DNA from: a bacterium
Lineage (GTDB): Bacteria > Auribacterota > JABMQX01
Direction of reading: 5' to 3'
Length of the DNA: 5,583 nt
Assembly: GCA_013203085.1 (NCBI GenBank)
Contig: JABMQX010000243.1
Location: 1-5,583 of the forward strand
The notes beneath the pieces were generated by a model, which ran no database searches, was not told where the DNA came from, and saw only the letters and a program-made list of their open reading frames with translations. Shown here piece by piece: positions 1 to 5,583 of this stretch; the first letter of the stretch is position 1; each line of letters begins with the position of its first letter. Both the position numbers and the translations under genes were made by a program.

Positions 1-1
1 C

Positions 2-85
2 ACTCCGAACAAGATTGTGCCGGATGTTGGACTAAACGTTTGGACAGTGACCCATCCTGCGTTTCCTCTTCTTAACGGCGCCTGA
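2..85 (+). CDS. Possible C-terminal end of an upstream gene (partial)
   Basis: The frame beginning at base 2 is open from the left edge to a TGA at 83-85 and gives 27 residues ending VGLNVWTVTHPAFPLLNGA. The alternation of hydrophobic and polar residues looks like strands of a real protein. The other two plus frames stop at 73-75 (TAA) and 33-35 (TAA) and read less naturally. The strand matches the two large genes, so this could be the preceding member of the same locus. I do not recognise the family, and 27 codons are too few to exclude chance. Its start lies outside the window. Confidence 0.35.
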   Translation, partial: TPNKIVPDVGLNVWTVTHPAFPLLNGA

Positions 86-135
86 ATTCTAAAAGTGAGG
101 GGAAGTCGATCCAAGGTAGGGGTCAGCGGGGTAGG

Positions 136-167
136 TTCCGCGGCTGTGGTCGAGAACAGTGGCGGAA
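136..167 (+). other. Strong imperfect stem-loop, possible 3' end or leader structure
   Basis: The arm TTCCGCGGCTGT (136-147) pairs with ACAGTGGCGGAA (156-167) around the 8-base loop GGTCGAGA. Eleven of twelve positions pair, including one G-T wobble, and there is one G-G mismatch. It lies about 50 bases after the possible upstream stop codon, which suits an RNA 3'-end hairpin. However, the bases after it are AAAG rather than a T-run, so it is not a canonical intrinsic terminator. It could also be a leader structure if the promoter for the next gene lies further upstream than supposed. Confidence 0.4.
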
Positions 168-345
168 AAAGTCCCAAGCTCTCGACAATCGACGATGCTA
201 CAGTTGCTGGTGAACACCCACGTTGCGAAAGAAACAAGGTAACGGATCTTGCCGGTTAGAGCCCACCTGTCGTCGTCGAAAGACCGCGTCCTCCCTGGAC
301 CCGAAATGTCTCCTTCCATCGCTTCTTCCTCGTGGGAGTTTTCTC

Positions 346-354
346 TGCTACAAT
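346..354 (+). promoter_or_regulatory. Candidate extended -10 promoter element
   Basis: TGCTACAAT contains the extended -10 TG motif one base before TACAAT, which matches the sigma-70 consensus TATAAT at five of six positions. No good -35 hexamer is present at 17-base spacing (TTCCTC at 326-331 is poor), so the extended -10 would have to carry the site. Transcription would begin near 361 and give a leader of about 115 bases before the gene at 475. Promoters of the suspected phylum are not well defined, so this is only a candidate. Confidence 0.25.
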
Positions 355-474
355 CGGTTTCCTGAGCGAAATGCGGGGCAATCAGGCAGTAAAGAGTGGT
401 ACGATCTCCGGGGGCAGGACAGCCATATCGCCACCGGTTGACGAGGATTTTCCGCAAAGGATTAGGAGAAGAGC

Positions 475-2712
475 ATGACAAAGGCAATCTTCCACATCAT
501 GGTTTTCGTGGGAACCATGTGTATCACGTGGGCCGGGATGACGGGCGAGGAAAAAAGGAAAAGCATGTACGCAGAGAGCAAGCGCATTGTCTCGCAGTAC
601 AAGGCCGTATTCAAGGCGCCCCCGAGCAAGACTCCATCCAACACCGCGGTTGACGGGCCCCTTTTGGGAAATGGGGATCTCGGCGTAACCATCAGTGGTC
701 CTCCCGAAGCGCAGCGTTTCTGGATCAGCAAGAACGATTTTTGGAAACTGAAGTGCCAATATGGCGCCAGCGGCCCCCGTATCTTTGGTGGGATCGACAT
801 CAAGATCCCCTACCTTAAGAGAGCCGGGTATCTCATCGAACAAGAACTGTACCCAGCGCTCACGATTGCCCGGTTTACCAAAGGTGACACAACGGTAACC
901 ATGCTCTCCTTGGTTTCGGCGACCGATGATGTTGTGATCATCGAACTCTCATCGACAGGCAGGGCGATAGATGTCGGACTGAGCTTATGGGCGGCTGAAG
1001 GCAACGGCGCAAGAGTGCAGAGCGGAAGACAGGGCTCGAAGCACTGGGTTGTTCGAGAGTTCTCCGAAGGTGTTGACATCCCCGTCGGAGCTGCCTGCGC
1101 AATGACGCAGCTCGGAACAAGCGAACCTGCATTCAAGCTACGCTCTCGACAGAAGGCTACAATCGTTGCGGCCGTACAGAGCTCGTTCGACAGCCAGACT
1201 TTCTTGCCGGACGTTCAGAAAAAGGTGGCCAACCTGAATGCAAGAGAGCTGGAAGAATTGAGGAAAAAGCACGCGGCCTGGTGGCAGGATTTCTGGGGGC
1301 GGTCATTTGTCGAAATTGGTGATCCTCTCATTGAGCAGCGCTACTACCTCTCCAACTATGTCATGGCCAGCTGCAGTCGTAATCCTCATTTCCCCCCTCC
1401 AATTTTCGGGACCTGGATCACTACCGACAGCCCCGGCTGGTTCGGGGATTACCACCTCAACTACAACCACATGGCTCCGTTCTATGCACTGTACACCTCC
1501 AACCACATCGAACAGGCCGATCCTTATCACTCGCCAGTTCTGGCCTTCATGGAACGTGCTAAATGGTATGCCCGAAACGCGTTGAATTGTCGGGGCGTCT
1601 ACTATCCTGTGGGAATCGGTCCCAAGGGCATCGAGACGACGCGCAACTGCGGCCGGCATGCTGCCTGGCACAAGGAGAAGGGCGGGCTGTTCTTCGGCCA
1701 GAAAAGCAACGCAGCCTACTGCGTGGTGAATGTCGGTATGCGATGGTATCACACCTACGATAAGGACTATGCGAGAAAGCTCTATCCTTTTGTGCGTGAG
1801 GTTGCGAACTTCTGGGAAGATTACCTGAAATTGGAGAACGGCCGATACGTCATCTACAACGACAGCATCCACGAAGGCTCGGGTGGTGGTAAGGATTTCA
1901 ATCCGCTGCTCTCCCTCGGCTTGGTTCGGAATGTCTTTGCGTTGGCGATTGATATGAGCACCGCCCTCGAAATCGATGATGATCGCCACGCTAAGTGGAG
2001 GGATATCCTCGAGCACATCAGTGACTTCCCCACCCAAGGAGAACCAGGCAAGAAGATGTTCCGCTATACTGAGAGGGGAACTCCCTGGTGGAACAACAAT
2101 ACCCTTGGGATTCAACACATCTATCCTGCAGGCGCGATTGGGCTCGACAGCAAACCTGAGCTGCTCGAACTCTCTCGCAACACGATCCGCTCCATGAACC
2201 GATGGATCGACGGAAATGGTATGAACAGCTTCTTTCCTGCAGCCGTCCGCGTGGGATATGACGCTGATGTCATTCTGTCAGAATTGCGCACAATGATCAG
2301 GAAAGTAGGCAGCCCTAACGGTTTCACTCTGAGGAATCCACACGGCATTGAGAATTGCAGCATCGTGCCGAACACAGTCAATGAGATGCTATGCATGAGC
2401 CATCAGGATGTTCTTCGCCTCTTCCCAGTATGGCCGAAAGACAAGGATGCACGGTTCGGCAATCTCCGCGCCGTCGGAGCATTCCTGGTTTCCAGCGAAC
2501 TGAAACAAGGGCAGGTTCAGTATGTACGTATTCGCAGTGAAGAAGGACGAAGTTGCACCATACAAAACCCCTGGCGGAACGGCAATGTAGTGGTATTCCG
2601 AAACGGCATAGAAGCCGAATCGGTTGAAGGCGCCCGTTTTATGCTACAAACTCGAAACAACGAAGAGATCTATATCGTACCGGAGAACGGAACGCAAAAG
2701 GTAAGAATGTAG
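475..2712 (+). CDS. Secreted GH95-like (alpha/alpha)6-barrel glycosidase
   Basis: This is a 745-residue exported protein, probably a glycoside hydrolase. The start is fixed by AGGAG at 464-468, six bases before the ATG, and by an in-frame TAG at 463-465. Residues 1-20 form a Sec signal (Lys3, hydrophobic core 4-17, likely cleavage after TWA at 20); there is no lipobox. Residues ~42-250 look like the N-terminal beta-sandwich of GH95/GH65-type enzymes, with LGNGDLG (64-70) and FWISKNDFW (82-90). A helical linker follows (~252-285, rich in Glu, Lys and Trp), then an (alpha/alpha)6 barrel (~285-650) and a C-terminal beta-sandwich (~660-745). LNYN (328-331) matches the GH95 Asn-x-Asn pair that holds the catalytic water. 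Glu467 in DSIHEGSG is the candidate general acid. IENCSIVPNTVNEML (625-639) aligns with the GH95 segment IDGNFGGTAGIAEML, placing Glu626 where GH95 has its Asp. Known GH95 enzymes are inverting alpha-L-fucosidases or alpha-L-galactosidases; the substrate here is unknown. Length and layout are complete, with no frameshift. Confidence 0.8.
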   Translation: MTKAIFHIMVFVGTMCITWAGMTGEEKRKSMYAESKRIVSQYKAVFKAPPSKTPSNTAVDGPLLGNGDLGVTISGPPEAQRFWISKNDFWKLKCQYGASGPRIFGGIDIKIPYLKRAGYLIEQELYPALTIARFTKGDTTVTMLSLVSATDDVVIIELSSTGRAIDVGLSLWAAEGNGARVQSGRQGSKHWVVREFSEGVDIPVGAACAMTQLGTSEPAFKLRSRQKATIVAAVQSSFDSQTFLPDVQKKVANLNARELEELRKKHAAWWQDFWGRSFVEIGDPLIEQRYYLSNYVMASCSRNPHFPPPIFGTWITTDSPGWFGDYHLNYNHMAPFYALYTSNHIEQADPYHSPVLAFMERAKWYARNALNCRGVYYPVGIGPKGIETTRNCGRHAAWHKEKGGLFFGQKSNAAYCVVNVGMRWYHTYDKDYARKLYPFVREVANFWEDYLKLENGRYVIYNDSIHEGSGGGKDFNPLLSLGLVRNVFALAIDMSTALEIDDDRHAKWRDILEHISDFPTQGEPGKKMFRYTERGTPWWNNNTLGIQHIYPAGAIGLDSKPELLELSRNTIRSMNRWIDGNGMNSFFPAAVRVGYDADVILSELRTMIRKVGSPNGFTLRNPHGIENCSIVPNTVNEMLCMSHQDVLRLFPVWPKDKDARFGNLRAVGAFLVSSELKQGQVQYVRIRSEEGRSCTIQNPWRNGNVVVFRNGIEAESVEGARFMLQTRNNEEIYIVPENGTQKVRM

Positions 2713-2734
2713 ACATGCACAATTGTCGAACCAG

Positions 2735-2746
2735 CCGCTCGAGCGG
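2735..2746. repeat. Perfect 12-bp palindrome 23 bases after the stop codon
   Basis: CCGCTCGAGCGG is a perfect inverted repeat with no spacer. A second palindrome, ACAATTGT, lies nine bases upstream at 2719-2726. As RNA the longer one could form only a four-base stem around TCGA, so a terminator role is unlikely. A dimeric DNA-binding protein could recognise it, but no second copy was seen in front of either gene, so an operator role is speculative. Confidence 0.3.
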
Positions 2747-2796
2747 ACAAGCTGAACCGTGCCGCTGAGCCCTGCCGTTCAGGAAGATCTGATCCA

Positions 2797-2916
2797 ATGA
2801 AGAGAAGTCACGGCATATCTGACACTTTATTGGAGACGAAGGTGTCGATCGAGGGTCTCATCATCGGCTCGAAGTCTTTTCGGTCCGACGAGAAACATAA
2901 GATAATCCTTCTTTAG
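2797..2916 (+). CDS. Doubtful 39-residue small ORF
   Basis: ATG at 2797 runs to TAG at 2914-2916 and would give a 39-residue peptide beginning MKRSHGISDTLLETKV. A purine-rich AGGAAG lies at 2781-2786, ten bases before the ATG, which is rather far. The peptide has no signal sequence, membrane segment or motif that I recognise. Its second half overlaps the hairpin at 2864-2888, and its stop lies inside the hairpin at 2905-2924. That overlap suggests either a structured RNA with a chance ORF or, less likely, a leader peptide. Confidence 0.15.
   Translation: MKRSHGISDTLLETKVSIEGLIIGSKSFRSDEKHKIILL
2864..2888 (+). other. Intergenic stem-loop, 10-position stem
   Basis: TCGGCTCGAA (2864-2873) pairs with TTCGGTCCGA (2879-2888) around the 5-base loop GTCTT. 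Eight positions form Watson-Crick pairs, one is a T-G wobble and one a C-T mismatch. It lies about 150 bases after the first enzyme's stop codon and about 210 before the second enzyme's start. No T-run follows, so it is not a classic intrinsic terminator. It may act as a transcript 3'-end or stability element. Confidence 0.4.
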
Positions 2917-2924
2917 TTAAGGAT
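2905..2924 (+). other. Short A/T-rich stem-loop following the larger hairpin
   Basis: ATCCTT (2905-2910) pairs perfectly with AAGGAT (2919-2924) around an 8-base loop, CTTTAGTT. It begins 16 bases after the larger hairpin ends. A six-base stem with this loop is weak by itself and could be chance. The tandem arrangement in the middle of the spacer makes it worth recording. Confidence 0.25.
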
Positions 2925-3095
2925 CGCGCGGTCTAGGTACACTACGGCCCTGAACTCAAAAACACCTTAAGATGCGTGGAGGAAGACCAGCCGAACGGTG
3001 GTGTGAGTTACTGGATCAAAGCAGAGATTTATTCTAAGCTACCATCACCAGGAACGTATGAGTTTTAGGAACCCTCATCTGAAAGGAGCACGAGA

Positions 3096-5321
3096 ATGCG
3101 TAGCTTTGTTTTGGCTTGCTTATTGACGTTGGTCGTATCCATGAGCACTGAGGCCAGCACAGTACTTCTGGAAAGTCATTCACTGGTGGTGAAGGTTAAT
3201 GACACCACAGGCCGATGGACTCTTCTCGACAAGCGCTCGGGAACCAACTGGCCCTCTAAGGGGATGGCGAGCCCCGGCACGGCGCCCTGGCTCAAAGGCA
3301 ACTTTGTAACATCAAAGACCAAGAACAAGACCTCCATACGCCTGCTTAAAAAGAACGGCGCAGCTGTCGTTCTTGCACTGGTCGAGGAAGGGAATGCGCT
3401 CGAGCTTCGCTACGAGAGTGAGACCGACGGCACCATCCACGTTCTCGACGATGTGTTGGCCATTACCGATGTGGAAAGCGGCTACGTTATCGTCCCTTGC
3501 CGAGAGGGACTACTGATTCCGGCGGACAGCGGGAAGGCGTTCAAACGAGTATTTGGGACGTCAGATTATGAAGGCTGTCATATGAACATGCTCGGCTTCG
3601 TAAAGGGTGGTTCGGCTCTCATTGTGAATTGGGACAGTGCGTATGTGTTTCCGGAAGTCCAAAGCACTGTGCTTTCCAGTGAGTCATATCAGCAGAAGTT
3701 GACAGCGACATTTGAACTGCGTCGCACTGCAAGATCGGTGCGTCTTCTGCCGCTGGGCAAAGGCGACCTCAATACCGTAGCCGCCGGCCACAGGTCTTAC
3801 GCAGAGAAGCAGGGGTTGGCGGTTACGTTGCGAGAGAAGATCCGGCGTGATCAGCATGTCGAACGGATGGTCGGCGCTGCAAATGTTAAGCTGTGGACCT
3901 GCCTCGCCCGCCGCATGAACGAAGAAAGCACAAAGGAGGAGTCGGTCAAAGTCCATTGGACGTTCGATGAAGCAGCTCAGATCGCGGAGCATCTGCGTAG
4001 AGACGTGGGCATTGAGCGCTGCCTGTTCATAATTGGAGGTTGGACGGAAGGCGGCTATGACTGCCGTCACCCCGACAATCTGCCGGCAAATCCTGAGTGC
4101 GGCGGTAACAGTGCGCTTGCCGATGCCGTCAAGCGTATCCAGTCACTGGGCTACGTTGCCTGTCTTCACGACAATGTCCAGGATATGTATCGCGATGCGA
4201 AGAGCTGGAACCCGGATTTCATCGAAAAAAGGCCGGATGGCTCGCTCATCAAAGGAGGCCGTTGGCTGGGTGGGCGGGCGTACATGGTCTGTGCGCCCAA
4301 GCAGCTTGAACTGGCCAGACGGCCACAAAACCTGCCAGCTATCCGCAAGTTGTTTTCGCCATGGAGCTATTTCATTGACACAACATACGCTGTTGGACCG
4401 CGCGAATGCTATGATCCGAGTCATCCCATCGACCGAAACGATGACATCGCATGGAAGATTCGCCTGAGCGACTATGCGCGCGAGACGTTTGGCATCTTCG
4501 GAAGTGAATGCGGCCGCGAGTGGGCGCTGCCCCACAGCGATTTCTTCGAGGGATTAGTCGCTGTCAGAGGACAGTACTTTCATAATCTTAAACCGGAGAG
4601 TTTCGGGGCCACGGTCATCCCCTTCTGGGAAATGGTTTACCACGATTGTCAGATCTGCTACGGCAAGTACGGTTATGCCGCCGACAAGGCAGCCGAATAT
4701 GTTGCTCATCATGTTTTGTGTGCTCGGCCGCTGCATTATCACTCGATTCCTGACAGCCTTTACTGGAAATCGTCCCCGGACGAGGGCGAAGGGAAGACAG
4801 GAAACCAGGTCTCCGACCGCTCGTGTTATGCACGCAGCGATGGAGGTTGGGCGGAAGGGATGCATCCCACCGATGTGTTCCTGAAGAACACGCACGAGGT
4901 TCTCGGACCGTTGCACGAAACCACAGCTTATGATCGCTTAACTCGGTTCGACTACCTTAACAGCAACCGCACGGTAAAGCAGGCCATTTACGGACATGGC
5001 GAGAAGGCAACGAAAGTCATCGTTAATTTCGGAACGACAAAAGCCGAGGTGAAGTCGGCGCTCGGAGGTCATGTCATCTTACCGCCCTGGGGCTTTGTGA
5101 TCGAGAGCCCACGTTTCGCCGCCTTTCATGCGTGCTGGTGGGGAGGAGAAGATTACGGTAAAGGGGCTCTGTTTACACTCCAGCCGGTCGACAACGATAG
5201 CCTGCAGGGAGCTGATTCCGTGCGCATCTTTCATGCCTTTGGCCCTCCGACCATTCGATGGAACGGCGTCTGCTACAAGGTCAACCGTGAGGAGGTGGTC
5301 CACTCCCAAGAGAACCGGTAG
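3096..5321 (+). CDS. Secreted DUF5696-type, GH101-like glycosidase
   Basis: This is a 741-residue exported protein, probably a glycoside hydrolase of an uncharacterised family. AAGGAG at 3083-3088, seven bases before the ATG, and an in-frame TAG at 3066-3068 fix the start. Residues 1-20 are a Sec signal with likely cleavage after TEA at 20. Residues ~22-245 look like an N-terminal beta-sandwich (VKVNDTTGRWTLLDKRSG at 32-49). A (beta/alpha)8 barrel follows (~260-560), marked by GGW (314-316), HDN (358-360), FIDTTYA (426-432), FGSECGREWA (468-477), DFFEG (482-486), YHDC (515-518) and RPLHYHS (544-550). A C-terminal beta-sandwich covers ~620-735. In GH101 endo-alpha-N-acetylgalactosaminidases an Asp nucleophile on one strand is followed by a Glu acid/base; Asp428 and Glu471 or Glu475 are the inferred counterparts. 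The motifs match proteins I recall as DUF5696, but the reaction is not established. The mature part has 16 cysteines, many for an exported enzyme. The reading frame is intact. Confidence 0.8.
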   Translation: MRSFVLACLLTLVVSMSTEASTVLLESHSLVVKVNDTTGRWTLLDKRSGTNWPSKGMASPGTAPWLKGNFVTSKTKNKTSIRLLKKNGAAVVLALVEEGNALELRYESETDGTIHVLDDVLAITDVESGYVIVPCREGLLIPADSGKAFKRVFGTSDYEGCHMNMLGFVKGGSALIVNWDSAYVFPEVQSTVLSSESYQQKLTATFELRRTARSVRLLPLGKGDLNTVAAGHRSYAEKQGLAVTLREKIRRDQHVERMVGAANVKLWTCLARRMNEESTKEESVKVHWTFDEAAQIAEHLRRDVGIERCLFIIGGWTEGGYDCRHPDNLPANPECGGNSALADAVKRIQSLGYVACLHDNVQDMYRDAKSWNPDFIEKRPDGSLIKGGRWLGGRAYMVCAPKQLELARRPQNLPAIRKLFSPWSYFIDTTYAVGPRECYDPSHPIDRNDDIAWKIRLSDYARETFGIFGSECGREWALPHSDFFEGLVAVRGQYFHNLKPESFGATVIPFWEMVYHDCQICYGKYGYAADKAAEYVAHHVLCARPLHYHSIPDSLYWKSSPDEGEGKTGNQVSDRSCYARSDGGWAEGMHPTDVFLKNTHEVLGPLHETTAYDRLTRFDYLNSNRTVKQAIYGHGEKATKVIVNFGTTKAEVKSALGGHVILPPWGFVIESPRFAAFHACWWGGEDYGKGALFTLQPVDNDSLQGADSVRIFHAFGPPTIRWNGVCYKVNREEVVHSQENR

Positions 5322-5430
5322 GGCAGATTCCTTGTCGCCCAGGTGAGGTCCAGCTTCTACAACTTGGGTCGGAGAGAAACGAAAACCCCGAAACCGATGC
5401 AGTAAGTGAGGCCCTTGGCAACACGCAATC

Positions 5431-5448
5431 TCCTGTGCAAGAGCAGGA
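5431..5448 (+). other. Small hairpin covering a possible ribosome-binding site
   Basis: TCCTGT (5431-5436) can pair with GCAGGA (5443-5448), including one T-G wobble, around the loop GCAAGA. The 3' arm contains the AGGA of the AGGAAG that would serve the ATG at 5454. If that gene is real, the stem would hide its ribosome-binding site. The stem is short and may be chance. Confidence 0.2.
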
Positions 5449-5453
5449 AGTGG

Positions 5454-5583
5454 ATGTGCCGGAGCACCGATCTTCCACTAAAGCTTTGGACTGTTTACGA
5501 TCCGGTATTTCCGCCAGAGTACGGCGCTTTCGGCCACCATATCGCCAAGTTCGACGCCTGGAGAAAAACGCTTACTTCAGGGG
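5454..5583 (+). CDS. Possible N-terminal start of a third gene (partial, runs off edge)
   Basis: ATG at 5454 opens a frame with no stop to the right edge (43 complete codons), including LWTVYDPVFPPEYGAFGHH. From about codon 22 the third codon positions are strongly G/C-biased (gag tac ggc gct ttc ggc and so on), resembling coding sequence. AGGAAG at 5445-5450 is only three bases from the ATG, which is short, so the true start may differ; the frame is open back to 5406, after a TAA at 5403-5405. A second plus frame is also open here but reads Arg-rich, like an antiphase shadow. I do not recognise the family. Strand and position are consistent with a third gene of the same locus. Confidence 0.35.
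   Translation, partial: MCRSTDLPLKLWTVYDPVFPPEYGAFGHHIAKFDAWRKTLTSG

Larger units (their letters stand above)
86..474. other. Non-coding leader region before the GH95-like gene
   Basis: This stretch of almost 390 bases has no convincing gene. The open frames on either strand give Arg-, Ser- and Cys-rich translations without domain character, and none has a good ribosome-binding site with a plausible product. It contains a strong hairpin at 136-167, a possible extended -10 element at 346-354, and a weak inverted repeat (CCTGA at 361-365, TCAGG at 382-386) near the start point that promoter would imply. The region ends in the AGGAG ribosome-binding site at 464-468 that serves the gene starting at 475. 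Confidence 0.6.
2713..3095. other. Intergenic spacer between the two glycosidase genes
   Basis: The 383-base gap is long for co-translated genes, so the second gene may have its own promoter or a processed leader. It contains the palindromes ACAATTGT (2719-2726) and CCGCTCGAGCGG (2735-2746), a 10-position hairpin at 2864-2888, a smaller hairpin at 2905-2924 and a doubtful 39-codon ORF (2797-2916). Weak -10-like hexamers occur at 2938-2943 (TACACT) and 3030-3035 (TATTCT), but neither has a good -35 partner, so I do not call a promoter. No T-run terminator is visible. Confidence 0.6.

Noticed and set aside
223..441. 72-codon plus-strand open frame in the leader
   Set aside because: Composition is rich in basic residues, Ser and Pro without a motif, and the codon third positions do not resemble those of the two real genes.
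89..487. 132-codon minus-strand open frame across the leader region
   Set aside because: The translation is rich in Ser, Arg, Cys and Pro with no domain pattern, its start overlaps the well-supported plus-strand gene at 475, and no good ribosome-binding site supports it.
1303..2118. Long 271-codon minus-strand open frame inside the first enzyme
   Set aside because: It lies wholly within a gene with clear family motifs on the plus strand. Long antisense frames are common opposite GC-biased codons, and nothing recognisable appears in its translation.
3096..3122. Possible lipoprotein signal at Cys8 (LAC) of the second enzyme
   Set aside because: Only seven residues precede the Cys, leaving no hydrophobic core before it. 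The hydrophobic stretch continues past it to a normal signal peptidase I site near residue 20.
5321..5340. GGGC/GCCC inverted repeat right at the second stop codon, considered as a terminator
   Set aside because: The stem has only four pairs around a 12-base loop and no T-run follows it.
5322..5405. In-frame extension of the second enzyme beyond its TAG, 27 codons to TAA at 5403-5405
   Set aside because: The protein already ends naturally after the C-terminal beta-sandwich. The extension is basic and lacks motifs, and no readthrough signal was recognised.
1..5583. Search for tRNA, rRNA, CRISPR array, insertion sequence ends or transposase remnants
   Set aside because: No cloverleaf, regularly spaced repeats, terminal inverted repeats with target duplications, or transposase-like translation was seen by reading the sequence.

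Overview
The window looks like part of a carbohydrate-degradation locus from a bacterium with moderate to slightly high GC content. The protein style suggests the Planctomycetota–Verrucomicrobiota–Lentisphaerota group. That assignment is from memory of similar proteins and was not tested by a search. There are two long, well-supported genes, both on the plus strand and both with Sec-type signal peptides. Together they fill about 80% of the window.

Layout: (1) Positions 1-85 read in one frame like the last 27 codons of an upstream plus-strand gene. (2) Positions 86-474 appear non-coding. They hold a strong imperfect hairpin at 136-167 and a possible extended -10 promoter near 346-354. (3) Positions 475-2712 encode a 745-residue exported protein with the layout of a GH95-like (alpha/alpha)6-barrel glycosidase. 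(4) Positions 2713-3095 are a 383-base gap with two short palindromes, two hairpins and a doubtful 39-codon ORF. (5) Positions 3096-5321 encode a 741-residue exported protein. It resembles uncharacterised proteins that I recall as DUF5696, with a GH101-like (beta/alpha)8-barrel glycosidase plan. (6) Positions 5322-5583 are mostly intergenic, but an open frame from 5454 to the right edge could be the start of a third gene.

The two enzymes probably act outside the cytoplasm on the same glycan. One is related to exo-acting alpha-fucosidases or alpha-galactosidases (GH95). The other is related to glycosidases acting on O-glycan-type linkages (GH101). The substrate cannot be read from the sequence. 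No transporter, sulfatase, regulator, mobile element, tRNA, rRNA or CRISPR array is visible. The most notable points are that both enzymes belong to poorly characterised branches, that the GH95-type catalytic Asp aligns with Glu in the first enzyme, and that the spacers carry several RNA-hairpin candidates.
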